Source of the DNA: Candidatus Omnitrophota bacterium
Lineage (GTDB): Bacteria > Omnitrophota > Gorgyraeia > Zapsychrales > Fredricksoniimonadaceae
Assembly (NCBI GenBank): GCA_015233165.1
Contig: JADFYF010000006.1
Span: forward strand, 1-52,526
Reading direction: 5' to 3'
Length of the DNA: 52,526 bases
Part shown: one piece after another, positions 29,093 through 39,467 of the stretch
Position numbering within the stretch: the first letter of the stretch is position 1
Layout of the letters: every line of letters starts with the position of its first letter
The notes under the pieces: model-generated
The model's input: only the letters and a program-made list of their open reading frames with translations
Told to the model about the DNA's origin: nothing
Databases searched by the model: none
Program-made: the position numbers and the translations under genes

Positions 29093-30934
29093 GTGATTAA
29101 GTTTATTCAACGAGTAACGCGCAGTCAGACTATTTTGCATGTTAAGAAAATCTTCTTTTTCTTAAGAATAAGTAAAGTGAATATGTGGTTTATCCCACTG
29201 TCTGTATTGCTTTCTGTTTGTTACACCCAAATAGCTTTATATGTTGTTTATTTGCTGTTTCCGTTAACCAAGGGGATTATTGCTAATGATTTTACTCATG
29301 TGCGTGATTTAAAGGGAATTGGTCTCATTGTTAAATATAACCCGTCTTTTTTTAACACATCAACAAAGCTTTTTATTCTTTTAGTCGTATGGGTTTATCT
29401 GGCAACTATTGTAAAAAATATCTTTTATTATTTTGCGATGCTTTGTGTTCAGGTTCAGGCGAGAATGGCCACCGTCCGGTTAAGGCAGATGCTGGTAGAG
29501 AAATGTCTAAGTTTTGGAAAGAGTTTTTACGACAAGAATACAGTTTCTTATTTACAGACGGTCTTGACAAAATCCACGGAACTTATTGAATCCAGATTTA
29601 AACTTCTTCAGCAGTTTACTACAGAGGTTTTGTTGATTGCTTCCTATCTTTTCTTGATGTTTCAGATCTCTTGGAAACTTACCTTGATCACAGGTCTTTT
29701 CTTTCCTGTGGTTTCTGTAATAACGCAACAAATTGTTCAGCGTATTCGTAATGCTTCTTTGGAACAGCAGCAGTTGAGTAGAAATCTTAATGAGAAGATT
29801 TTTAATATGCTTTATTGCATGCCGGTTATTAAAAGTTTTTCAAAAGAACAGGAAGAAGTACGGGCTTTTTCTAAAGCTAGTGAGACAGAAATTGAGAGGT
29901 CTTTTAGGGTTCAGAGGTTGACAGGATTAGCATCTCCTGTGGAAGATGTAGGGGCTATGACCGGAAACTTATTTATTGCTCTTGCTATGGCAGCTGTGAT
30001 GCGTATGGATCATGGTTTTAATCCGGCGAGCGCTTTTGTCTTTTTTTATTTAGCGACCAAGACGATTCCCGGACTTAATGCGTTTAATCGTTTTAAGTTG
30101 GGTATGGCGAATTCGGCTTCTTCTTTGGATGATGTTGAGCAAATTCTGACTCATGGAGATAGTTTTATTGTGGCAAGCGGGAAGATGGAATGGGGTGAAT
30201 TTAAAGAGAGTATTGAATTTAAGAATCTTTCTTTTAGCTATACAGATAAATCCGCTGTTGTTTTAGATAGGGTTAGTTTTTCTATTAAGAAAAGATCCAT
30301 CGTCGCTATTGTGGGATCATCTGGTTCGGGTAAAAGTACTCTTATGAATTTGCTGTTAAGATTCTATGACTGTCCTTCAGGGCAAATATTGATTGATGGT
30401 CAGGATATCAGAGATTATAACATTTCTTCCCTTCGCAAGAAAATGGCACTCATCAGTCAGGATGTTCTTTTGTTTAATGATACCATTCGTAATAATATCA
30501 TTTATGGCTCGACCTTAGATGTATCGGATGATTCTTTAAGGAGTCTAACCCGGAGCATACGTGTGCATGATTTTATTGACCAAATGTCTGGTAAGTATGA
30601 AACCCTTGTGGGAGAAAGAGGAACCCGTCTTTCAGGAGGGGAGCGTCAAAGATTAGCGATAGCTCGGGGAATGATTAAGGATTCTGAAATTTTGATTATG
30701 GATGAGGCGACCAGCGCTCTTGACTCAGCCACTGAAGAGGCTATCACAGAGGGTATTTTGTCTTTAGCTAAAGAGAAAACAATGATTATTATTGCCCATC
30801 GATTATCAACGATAAAGAAAGCGGATAAGATTGTTTATCTTGAGAAGGGGCATGTTGTTGAAACAGGAACCTTACAGGAATTGATTGATAAAAAAGGTTT
30901 CTTTTATAAGCAATGGCAGGCACAAAAGATTTAA
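29093..30934 (+). CDS. ABC transporter, MsbA-like exporter (TMD-NBD)
   Basis: VGSSGSGKSTLMNLLLRFYD; LSGGERQRLAIARG; LIMDEATSALD. Confidence 0.93.
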   Translation: MIKFIQRVTRSQTILHVKKIFFFLRISKVNMWFIPLSVLLSVCYTQIALYVVYLLFPLTKGIIANDFTHVRDLKGIGLIVKYNPSFFNTSTKLFILLVVWVYLATIVKNIFYYFAMLCVQVQARMATVRLRQMLVEKCLSFGKSFYDKNTVSYLQTVLTKSTELIESRFKLLQQFTTEVLLIASYLFLMFQISWKLTLITGLFFPVVSVITQQIVQRIRNASLEQQQLSRNLNEKIFNMLYCMPVIKSFSKEQEEVRAFSKASETEIERSFRVQRLTGLASPVEDVGAMTGNLFIALAMAAVMRMDHGFNPASAFVFFYLATKTIPGLNAFNRFKLGMANSASSLDDVEQILTHGDSFIVASGKMEWGEFKESIEFKNLSFSYTDKSAVVLDRVSFSIKKRSIVAIVGSSGSGKSTLMNLLLRFYDCPSGQILIDGQDIRDYNISSLRKKMALISQDVLLFNDTIRNNIIYGSTLDVSDDSLRSLTRSIRVHDFIDQMSGKYETLVGERGTRLSGGERQRLAIARGMIKDSEILIMDEATSALDSATEEAITEGILSLAKEKTMIIIAHRLSTIKKADKIVYLEKGHVVETGTLQELIDKKGFFYKQWQAQKI

Positions 30935-30975
30935 AAATCCGTTTAATTAAGATAATTTCAAAACAGGGAAGATCA

Positions 30976-31809
30976 ATGTTTAATTTCTTTAAAAAGAAGC
31001 CGTCTTATTATCTTTCCCTGTGTGTTATTTCCAAGAATCAAGGACCGTATCTTATAGAATGGATTGAGTATCATCGTATGTTAGGGGTAGATCATTTTTA
31101 TTTCTACGATAACAACAGTACAGATAATACCCGATATTTATTAAGTTATTATATGAACAAGAGGATTCTGGATTATGTGTTTTTTTCTCCACATCCTGGC
31201 CAGTTACTAGCCTACATGGATTGTATTAAGAAACATAAAGAAAGTAATCAGTGGATTGGCTTTATTGATATGGATGAGTTTATCGTTCCCATCGCTTCTA
31301 AGAATATTCGGGATTTTCTAAGAAATTATGAAGGTTCTAATGGGCTTGGAATTAATTGGATTAATTATGGCAGTTCAGGATATAAAGAGAAACCTCAGGG
31401 GTTACAATTAGAGACATTTGTCTGCCATAGTAAGCAAGATTTTGGAGTTAATAAGCATATTAAATCTATTGTTGACCCGAACAGGGTTCTAAATGTTTCT
31501 AGCAATCCTCATTATTTTATCTTTAAAGATGACGGATTTGTAAGGGATGAGGACGGTGAGCTGATTGTGTCAGGAGCTTTTTCTAAGGTTAATAAGAGTC
31601 AGAAAATAAGAATTAATCATTACGCTTTAAGGTCAGAGTCGGAATTTAGAGATAAAATGGCTCGTGGTAGAGCAACGATTAAGGCCTCTCATCCCTGGCA
31701 ATTATTTCTTGCGCATGATCGCAATGATATTAAAGATGACATTATGTGCCAATATATTCCTGAATTAAAAAAGAGAATTGGTCTTGTTGAAAAAGAGATA
31801 GAACTTTAA
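30976..31809 (+). CDS. glycosyltransferase family 92-like
   Basis: YYLSLCVISKNQGPYLIEWIEYHRMLGVDHFYFYDNNSTDNT; IGFIDMDEFIVP. Confidence 0.82.
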   Translation: MFNFFKKKPSYYLSLCVISKNQGPYLIEWIEYHRMLGVDHFYFYDNNSTDNTRYLLSYYMNKRILDYVFFSPHPGQLLAYMDCIKKHKESNQWIGFIDMDEFIVPIASKNIRDFLRNYEGSNGLGINWINYGSSGYKEKPQGLQLETFVCHSKQDFGVNKHIKSIVDPNRVLNVSSNPHYFIFKDDGFVRDEDGELIVSGAFSKVNKSQKIRINHYALRSESEFRDKMARGRATIKASHPWQLFLAHDRNDIKDDIMCQYIPELKKRIGLVEKEIEL

Positions 31810-31819
31810 GAGAAGCTAT

Positions 31820-34093
31820 ATGTTGAGCAAGCTAGTAAAAGAGCTTTTATTTTCTTGGTCAAATTCTTCATGTTCTATTGACTCTATTAATTCTTTTGTC
31901 GTTGTCCAATTGAAGGCAACTCCTATTATATTTAATAATGAAGGAACCCTTGTCCTCAAAGGTTGGGTCTTTGATCGTCAACGGAAGGATACTTTCGATT
32001 CCGTTTATGTATGTGTAGATGGTCAGTCTTTTCAGGCTGTTTATGGCCTCCCTAGACCAGATGTGGCTAAGCGTTTTAATCAAACAGCTTATGAATATTC
32101 AGGGTTTAGATGTGAAATACCTCTGGCAAAATTATCCATGGGGCGTCATACAGTTAAGATCGAAGCCTTATCTAAGAATTCAAAGAGACGATATCGGTTT
32201 AATCAAAAGGTGTCTTTTGATTTGCAAGTCGTCAAATTTAAGATTCGTTATTTATTAACTTTTGATACTTTTCGTTATTTTATATTAATAGCCCTTTATC
32301 CTCGCAGGTTAAAGAGGATATATTTTCTAATCAATGACATAGGGTTTAAACAGTTTTTAATACAATCTCGACGACATTCGTGGAATGTTTATACCTGTGA
32401 TTTGATGTATCAGAATGGGGTTAGGAAGAATCATCAAACGATAGAAGCAAGAAAGCAAAGACAGGAAGTGTTTAGTTGCCGGCCTAAGATTAGTATCGTT
32501 GTTCCTACCTTTAATACTCCTAAGAGAATGCTTATGGATATGATGTCTTCAGTGATGAGTCAGACCTATTCTCATTGGGAATTATGTATCGCTGATGGGT
32601 CTGATAAAGATCATACCTATGTTAGGGATGTTTTACAGCAATTCGCCAATAAAGATAAAAGAATTAAGCTTACGTTCTTGGAATCAAACAAAGGTATTGC
32701 CAAGAATTCTAATGAGGCGATTTCGTTAGCTTCAGGAGGTTTTGTAGCTTTTCTGGATCATGATGACGTTCTTTCGCCTGAGGCATTGTTTCATATCGTA
32801 GATGTGATTAATAAGGAGTCGGATGTTGATTTTATCTATTCCGATGAAGACCATATTTCAGAAGATGGAAAGATGAGATTGCTTCCATTTTTTAAGCCTG
32901 ATTTTTCTCCCGATTTGTTACGTAGTCATAATTATATTACCCATTTTCTTGTTTTAAAAATAAGTCTTGGGCAGAGTTGTGGTTGGTTTAGAGATGGGTT
33001 TGATGGGGCCCAGGATTATGATTTGGTTTTAAGAGCCTCCGAGAAAGCCGCTAAGATTGTTCATATACCTAAGATTCTTTACCATTGGAGAGATCACTCT
33101 AATTCCACTTCAAAGAATTTAAAATCCAAGCCCTATGCTCATCAGGCGGGTGAGAAAGCTTTACAGGAACATTTAGAACGCGTGGGTTTAAAGGCAAAGG
33201 TGGAGAATTCTGGTTATCCATTTCGTTATAGAACAAGATATTCTTTATCTAAGGAACCCTTGGTTTCTATTATTATTCCTAACAAAGATGAAGGGGCAAC
33301 CTTAAAGAAGTGTATTCATTCTATTGTCGAGACATCGACATATAAAAACATTGAAATCCTGATTGTCGAGAATGGGAGTTCTCAGAAGAGTACATTTGAA
33401 CTCTATAGCTCTTTGCAGATGAACAAGAAGATACGGGTTATCGAGTGGAATTATCCTTTTAATTTCTCAGGATTAAATAATTTTGCTGTGAATAAAGCTA
33501 GGGGAGAAGTTATTCTTCTTTTGAATAATGATACCGAAGCTATTAATCCTGATTGGATTGAGAATATGCTGGAGTATGCGCTTAGACCCGATGTTGGAGC
33601 AGTGGGGGCTAAATTATATTATCCTGATGGTACCATTCAACATGGGGGGGTGATCATTGGTTTGGGCGGATTAGCAGGACATTCCCATAAGAACTTTTCT
33701 AAAGATGAAGGTGGTTATTATGGAAGATTAGAAATTGTGCAAAATCTGAGCGCAGTCACAGCGGCGTGTTTGATGATGAGAAAGAGTATTTTTATAGAAG
33801 TTGGTGGTTTTGATGAAACTCTTGCCGTAGCCTTTAATGATGTTGACCTTTGTTTGAATATGCGCAATAAAGGTTATCTGATTGTTTGGACTCCTTATGC
33901 CAAGTTGTATCATTTTGAGTCCAAAACCAGAGGGTATGAGGACACTTTAGAGAAAATGGAAAGGTTTGAAAAAGAAAAGCACATTATTATGAATAGATGG
34001 AGTGAGATTTTACTCAAAGGGGATCCGTATTACAATCCTAATTTGACGCTGGATAGAGAAGATTTTAGTTTTAAAAATTGGGGAGTGTATTAA
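31820..34093 (+). CDS. large glycosyltransferase with N-terminal beta-rich domain and two GT2 domains
   Basis: PKISIVVPTFNTPKRML and PLVSIIIPNKDEGATLKKCIHSI mark two GT2 starts; N-terminal GWVFDRQ...YGLPRPDVAKRF...SGFRCEIP. Confidence 0.82.
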   Translation: MLSKLVKELLFSWSNSSCSIDSINSFVVVQLKATPIIFNNEGTLVLKGWVFDRQRKDTFDSVYVCVDGQSFQAVYGLPRPDVAKRFNQTAYEYSGFRCEIPLAKLSMGRHTVKIEALSKNSKRRYRFNQKVSFDLQVVKFKIRYLLTFDTFRYFILIALYPRRLKRIYFLINDIGFKQFLIQSRRHSWNVYTCDLMYQNGVRKNHQTIEARKQRQEVFSCRPKISIVVPTFNTPKRMLMDMMSSVMSQTYSHWELCIADGSDKDHTYVRDVLQQFANKDKRIKLTFLESNKGIAKNSNEAISLASGGFVAFLDHDDVLSPEALFHIVDVINKESDVDFIYSDEDHISEDGKMRLLPFFKPDFSPDLLRSHNYITHFLVLKISLGQSCGWFRDGFDGAQDYDLVLRASEKAAKIVHIPKILYHWRDHSNSTSKNLKSKPYAHQAGEKALQEHLERVGLKAKVENSGYPFRYRTRYSLSKEPLVSIIIPNKDEGATLKKCIHSIVETSTYKNIEILIVENGSSQKSTFELYSSLQMNKKIRVIEWNYPFNFSGLNNFAVNKARGEVILLLNNDTEAINPDWIENMLEYALRPDVGAVGAKLYYPDGTIQHGGVIIGLGGLAGHSHKNFSKDEGGYYGRLEIVQNLSAVTAACLMMRKSIFIEVGGFDETLAVAFNDVDLCLNMRNKGYLIVWTPYAKLYHFESKTRGYEDTLEKMERFEKEKHIIMNRWSEILLKGDPYYNPNLTLDREDFSFKNWGVY

Positions 34094-34098
34094 TCATC

Positions 34099-34965
34099 AT
34101 GACTACAATGGATTCTAAATGGTTGATAAATAATAATTCGATAGAAGATGAAATCCGATTATTTTGGTTTTCCTCTCGTATGAATTTCGGAGATCTTTTA
34201 TCTCCTTTAATTGTCAGCGTTTTAAGTGGCAAGAAGGTTCATGAGGTTATTCCAATGAGTGATTCGCGGCCATGTCTTTTGGCTCTAGGAAGCATATTTC
34301 AGTTTGCACGAAATGGGGATATGATTTGGGGAACTGGATTTAGAGATGATTATCCTGTTATGGCTAGACAGTTAGATATAAAGGCGATTCGAGGCCCCTT
34401 AACAAGAAAGAGTCTTATAAAATTGGGAATAGAATGTCCTGAGATTTATGGTGATCCTGCGATATTACTGCCCTATTTATTTAGGCCTTTAGTTGTCAAA
34501 GAAAGGTTTCGAGTCGGTATCGTAAAGCATTATTCAGATAAGACTAGTTTTGAGAAATTTAAGAATCAGGATCTTATAGAGATTAATGTTCAACAGGATG
34601 CTCTAAAGGTTGTTCAGGAGATTTGTAGTTGTGAAGTTATTTTATCCAGTAGCCTGCATGGTCTTATTATCGCAGAGAGTTATCATATTCCTGCTTGTTG
34701 GTTAGGGCCGAAGAATGATTTGTGGAGTAAGCCGGAGCCTGGTATGAAATATCATGATTATTATTTATCTACATTAAGAGATCCTGAGGTTTATAATTAC
34801 TCTCAGGATAGTTTGGATATAGACATGGCGATCAAGGTGGCCCTCGATAGTAAGAAACCTGCTTTTGACTGCAATCCATTATTGATGAGTTTTCCTTTTC
34901 TTCGTTCTGAAATAACCTCTATAAAGGATCTTCATACGTTTGCTATCGGTGAGAATGCCATTTAA
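34099..34965 (+). CDS. polysaccharide pyruvyl transferase family protein
   Basis: FWFSSRMNFGDLLSPLIV; AIRGPLTRKSLIKLGIECPEIYGDPAILLP; SSSLHGLIIAESY. Confidence 0.82.
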   Translation: MTTMDSKWLINNNSIEDEIRLFWFSSRMNFGDLLSPLIVSVLSGKKVHEVIPMSDSRPCLLALGSIFQFARNGDMIWGTGFRDDYPVMARQLDIKAIRGPLTRKSLIKLGIECPEIYGDPAILLPYLFRPLVVKERFRVGIVKHYSDKTSFEKFKNQDLIEINVQQDALKVVQEICSCEVILSSSLHGLIIAESYHIPACWLGPKNDLWSKPEPGMKYHDYYLSTLRDPEVYNYSQDSLDIDMAIKVALDSKKPAFDCNPLLMSFPFLRSEITSIKDLHTFAIGENAI

Positions 34966-34990
34966 TATTTTCATACTTTCATAAGTTCTT

Positions 34991-35019
34991 TATTGATTTT
35001 TAAATTTCTAAAGTATAAT
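34991..35019 (+). promoter_or_regulatory. putative promoter
   Basis: TATAAT at 35014 with a weak -35 (tattga/ttgatt) 15-17 nt upstream. Confidence 0.35.
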
Positions 35020-35107
35020 AAAAGACATTATTCATTCCAGAACATAAATAAAATCAAATAGTTAGAGATTTTAAATAATTAACCTTTCTTTCTGTGATAA
35101 GGATCTC

Positions 35108-36445
35108 ATGAAAAATCGAGCAAATTTAGAATCAGTCATGGTTGAAGATTGTCCTTCCGAAACTGAAGAATTATTGTCTCAAATTGAGGCCACTCAGATT
35201 AATGAGATTCTTAACTTGGAAAAGATAAATGATGTAAAACCCATCCTTCCTAAAATTGAACAACAGAACAAGCCTAACCCTATGCGCATCGCTATTCTTT
35301 CTTGGGAATCTCTTCATTCGATAAGTATTGGAGGAATTGCCGTCCATGTGACCGAACTTGCTTCTGCGCTTGAGCGTAAAGGTCAAGAGGTTCATGTCTT
35401 TACTCGTATGGGGCGCCATGATCATGCTCAATATGAACTTATTCATGGGGTACACTATCATCGAGTGCCTTATCCTGGACATTCAGACTTCATTGAAGAT
35501 GTCAACAGTATGTGTCGGTCATTTGTAACAACGGTGTTTCAGGTGGAAGATTATATGGGGGCTCATTTTGATATTGTTCATGCGCATGACTGGTTGACAT
35601 CTAATGCGATGGTTTGGGTTAAGCAGGGACGGGGCAGGAAAGGTATATTAACAATACATGCTACAGAATATGGTCGATGCGGTAATAATTTTTATGGTGG
35701 CCCTTCAGCTCGGATACGGGATCATGAGCGCCACGCCACGTATTGTGCAGATAGAGTTATTTCTGTATCTAACACTCTTAAGGGTGAGATTATGTGGATG
35801 TATAATGTCCCTGATTGGAAGGTTCACAGTATTTATAACGGGGTTAATTGCAGGCATTTTGATGGGTTTATTGACCCGGGTGAGGTTAAGAGAAGATATG
35901 GTATAGGGCCGCTTGACCCGATGGTTTTATTCGCAGGCAGGATGACTCAGCAGAAGGGGCCTGATTTGTTAATTGAAGCTGTTCCGTCAATTCTCCATCA
36001 TTATCATAATGCTAAATTTGTTTTTGCTGGAGATGGAAATTTGCGAGGCGCTGTTGAAAATCGGGCACGACAACTTGGAGTCAGTCATGCGACGCGGTTT
36101 TTAGGGCATCAGAATGCCTGGAGCCTGATTGATCTTTTTAAGTCCTGTCAATGTGTTTGTGTTCCTAGCCGAAATGAGCCTTTTGGTATTGTTATTCTTG
36201 AAGCCTGGAGTGCTGGTAAACCTGTTGTCGCCAGTGAAATTGGTGGCCCTTCTGAGTTTGTCTGGCATGATGTGACAGGATATAAAGTCCGTCCAGAAGT
36301 CAATTCTATTGCCTGGGGACTTGGAACGTTGTTTGCTAATCTTGAGCATGCCAACTGGATGGGAAAAAATGGGAGATTTAGTGTAGAAAAAGATTTCTCA
36401 TGGGACGTCATTGCAGACCAAACATTAGGCGTATATAGAAGCTGA
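35108..36445 (+). CDS. glycosyltransferase family 4
   Basis: SIGGIAVHVTELASALERKGQEVHVFTR; FAGRMTQQKGPDLLIEA; EPFGIVILEAWSAGKPVVAS. Confidence 0.9.
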   Translation: MKNRANLESVMVEDCPSETEELLSQIEATQINEILNLEKINDVKPILPKIEQQNKPNPMRIAILSWESLHSISIGGIAVHVTELASALERKGQEVHVFTRMGRHDHAQYELIHGVHYHRVPYPGHSDFIEDVNSMCRSFVTTVFQVEDYMGAHFDIVHAHDWLTSNAMVWVKQGRGRKGILTIHATEYGRCGNNFYGGPSARIRDHERHATYCADRVISVSNTLKGEIMWMYNVPDWKVHSIYNGVNCRHFDGFIDPGEVKRRYGIGPLDPMVLFAGRMTQQKGPDLLIEAVPSILHHYHNAKFVFAGDGNLRGAVENRARQLGVSHATRFLGHQNAWSLIDLFKSCQCVCVPSRNEPFGIVILEAWSAGKPVVASEIGGPSEFVWHDVTGYKVRPEVNSIAWGLGTLFANLEHANWMGKNGRFSVEKDFSWDVIADQTLGVYRS

Positions 36446-36530
36446 TGTGTCATTTTGTTATATAGTATAATCCCACCTAAAGTAGATTATCCTTTCTTAG
36501 ATAGTTTTAAATATAGTTATCATTCGAGGA

Positions 36531-37496
36531 TTGTTCTTGAAAAAAATTGATATATTGCTTTCCACATATAACGGGGCTCAGTATATCAGAGAGCTTTTAG
36601 ATTCCGTTTTTTGTCAAACCAATGAGGATTGGTCTTTGATTATTCGGGATGATGGTTCTTTCGATACAACGGTTGATATTATTAGGGAATATATTCAGAA
36701 ATATCCTGGTAAAGTTGTCTTAATAACAGACGATCTTGGTCGTCTTGGGCCAAAACTCAGTTTTGGTCAATTGCTGAAATTGTCACAAGCTCCCTATCTC
36801 ATGTTTTGTGATCAGGATGATATCTGGAGGGCAGATAAGATTGAGATTTCGTTGCATAAGATCCTCGCTCTTGAGGATAAGTTCTCTGCACAGATGCCCT
36901 TGCTTATTTTTATGAATAGTATGCTCGTGGATGATCGGGGGAGGATTCTTGTTGAAGATGCCTGGAAATATATGGGCATTACTCCTGAGATTGGGCAGCG
37001 GTTTCGAAATATTATTTTGCGAAATATTTTCATCGGACATACTATGATGATGAATCGATCCCTGGTTGCTCTTGCGTTGCCTATTCCTGAAGAATCTATT
37101 ATGCATGATTGGTGGGTCGGTCTAACAGCGTCGGCGTTTGGCAGAACAGATTATATTTCAGAGCCGCGGGTGTTATACCGTCAGCATCAAAATAATTTTC
37201 TTGGTTTTAATAAAATGAGCTTAATTGATTTTATTCTTAAACATCAATCGCCTTTTCGGGAGTATGTTGAATTTCAGCAGAGAATGTTGAATCAAAGCAG
37301 ATATTTCTGTTTAAGGTTTAAGGATTTATTGACAAACCATAAGGGGAATCTGAACTTTTCTGATGATATTGAAGATGTCTGCAAGTTTGTATCGTTGAAA
37401 GAAATGCCGTATATGCAACGAAAGTTGTTTCTATTGAATTTCTATAAAGATTTCCCTTATCGAGATAAGGCTCTGATCGATATCCTCTGGTATTAA
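36531..37496 (+). CDS. glycosyltransferase family 2 (rhamnosyltransferase-like)
   Basis: IDILLSTYNGAQYIRELLDSVFCQTNEDWSLIIRDDGS; MFCDQDDIW; TTG start. Confidence 0.85.
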   Translation: MFLKKIDILLSTYNGAQYIRELLDSVFCQTNEDWSLIIRDDGSFDTTVDIIREYIQKYPGKVVLITDDLGRLGPKLSFGQLLKLSQAPYLMFCDQDDIWRADKIEISLHKILALEDKFSAQMPLLIFMNSMLVDDRGRILVEDAWKYMGITPEIGQRFRNIILRNIFIGHTMMMNRSLVALALPIPEESIMHDWWVGLTASAFGRTDYISEPRVLYRQHQNNFLGFNKMSLIDFILKHQSPFREYVEFQQRMLNQSRYFCLRFKDLLTNHKGNLNFSDDIEDVCKFVSLKEMPYMQRKLFLLNFYKDFPYRDKALIDILWY

Positions 37497-37502
37497 CAAT
37501 TC

Positions 37503-39467
37503 ATGATCTATTCTTTTGACATTTTTGATACAACATTAACCCGTATTGTATCGAGTCCCCGCGACATTTTTCTTTTAATTCAGCAAGAACTCAATGGGGC
37601 CACTGATTTCTTTTCATGTTCACTTAAGAGGGATTTCTTTAAGATGAGATTAAGGGCAGAGTGGATGGCCAGAATTTATAAGAAGACAGAAGATGTGACG
37701 CTCGATGAGATTTATTTGGCCTTTGCAAAACTGTATTCTACAGAGGCTGCTACAATTGAGTTCTTAAAAGAGACGGAGCTTAGGGTGGAAAAGCTGTCCT
37801 GCCGTCCTATAGCAGAAACAATAGAACAGATTAATGCTGTCCGTTTAAAGGGTGCAAGGATAATTTTCTCCAGTGATATGTATTTGCCCAAGGATTGTAT
37901 TTGCCAGATGCTTAAACAGGTGGGGGCTTACCAATCTGGCGACGGGATTTATTTGTCAGGGGAGACAGGATACACGAAACGTTCCGGAAATCTTTTTCGT
38001 CATATTTTCAAAAATGAGTCGTGTCTTCCTCAGGAAATATCTCATCTGGGGGATAATGTGTATTCGGATATTTTTATTCCATCGATGTTGGGTGTTTCAG
38101 TTTTGAGATGTCATTTTCCATTAAGTCGACATGAGAAGAATCTTAGACAATTTACCAGAAAGGCAAAGTTGTTACCCTCTTTGATAGCAGGTATTTCCAG
38201 AACGACTCGTTTATCGTCACTTCATCAAGATTCTCATAAACAGACCATTGGGGATGTGTCTTGCAGCGTTATAGGGCCGACTCTTTTATTTTATGTCTGG
38301 TGGATTCTTGAAACGGCTAAGATAAAAGGTCTTCATCGTCTTTATTTTCTGTCCCGTGACGGAGAGGTGTTGTTTAAGATTGCATCGATTATTAATTCTC
38401 AGAGGGGTTATAATCTTGATTTACGTTATCTTCATGCATCGCGTGAAGCCTGGTGTTGGCCTGCGGTCAATGACATAGGAAATTTTGAGTTGTCATGGAT
38501 GCTGGATTTGGATGATAATCTGGGATGGACGGTGGAGTCTATATCCAAACGTTTAGATGTGAGTCCTCATCTTTTACTGGAGTTGCTCAATAGAGGGAGT
38601 CTCAATATTAATTCTGTTTATACTTCTTTAAACTTTTCTGAGATTGAGCATATCAGAAAGCTTTTTTGTACAAAAGAATTCCAGCAGTTAATACAGCCGC
38701 GTATTGATGCTTCTTATCGGGATACGGTCGCCTATTTGCGTCAGGAGGGTGTTTTTGATGGTGTCAGTTTCGCTTTGGTTGATATAGGCTGGCATGGAAG
38801 TCTTCAATATGCCTTAAGTAAGATAATGGATAAAGAGGGTGGACGTCCTGATGGCGGGCTTCTTGGTTTTTATTTTGGTTTGGATCAGAAGAGGACTCAT
38901 CAATATAAGAATGATCAATCTCTGTCTTTCTTTATCAATTCAAATAGAGAGTATTTAAAAGAAGATATTCTTTTTGAAGTTTTTGTGGCAGCGGTGTCTT
39001 ATCGGACAAAAGGGTATGTATTGACTAATGGAAAATACTATCATCAATTAGATGAGAAAGAATTAATTTCTGATTCCTGGGATGTTCAGCTTCAGCAGGA
39101 TTGCATTGTAGATTTTGTCAGTTCGTTTTTATCAGCGTATCCTACGAATTGTTGGGATATTGAAGAAGTTTATTCTGTCCTTGAGAGAATATTGAGATCT
39201 TTTATTTTTTCGCCTTCTCTTAAAGAAGCACAAATTTATGGAGATTTTTGTTTGAATGTAAGATTCTCTGAAGGGGCTTTATCAAAAGTTGCTCCTGCTT
39301 TGGATCTGTCCTCTTTAAAGTTACCAAGAACTTATTGGGTGCCCGGAACCTTGGTTCGTTCCAGAATGGCATTTCTGCTGCTTCTATGGCAAGGAGTGGT
39401 TTGTAATTCTAGACTAAGAAAGTTGTGCCGAGAGCTTTATCTGCGTCTGCAAAATAGCAAGAGTTAA
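37503..39467 (+). CDS. HAD-superfamily hydrolase-like protein (COG5610-like)
   Basis: [43 protein letters not shown]. Confidence 0.75.
   Translation: MIYSFDIFDTTLTRIVSSPRDIFLLIQQELNGATDFFSCSLKRDFFKMRLRAEWMARIYKKTEDVTLDEIYLAFAKLYSTEAATIEFLKETELRVEKLSCRPIAETIEQINAVRLKGARIIFSSDMYLPKDCICQMLKQVGAYQSGDGIYLSGETGYTKRSGNLFRHIFKNESCLPQEISHLGDNVYSDIFIPSMLGVSVLRCHFPLSRHEKNLRQFTRKAKLLPSLIAGISRTTRLSSLHQDSHKQTIGDVSCSVIGPTLLFYVWWILETAKIKGLHRLYFLSRDGEVLFKIASIINSQRGYNLDLRYLHASREAWCWPAVNDIGNFELSWMLDLDDNLGWTVESISKRLDVSPHLLLELLNRGSLNINSVYTSLNFSEIEHIRKLFCTKEFQQLIQPRIDASYRDTVAYLRQEGVFDGVSFALVDIGWHGSLQYALSKIMDKEGGRPDGGLLGFYFGLDQKRTHQYKNDQSLSFFINSNREYLKEDILFEVFVAAVSYRTKGYVLTNGKYYHQLDEKELISDSWDVQLQQDCIVDFVSSFLSAYPTNCWDIEEVYSVLERILRSFIFSPSLKEAQIYGDFCLNVRFSEGALSKVAPALDLSSLKLPRTYWVPGTLVRSRMAFLLLLWQGVVCNSRLRKLCRELYLRLQNSKS

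Noticed and set aside
34966-35107. AT-rich intergenic region as a riboswitch or long leader
   Set aside because: Only a plausible promoter and low-complexity AT sequence; no convincing stem structure
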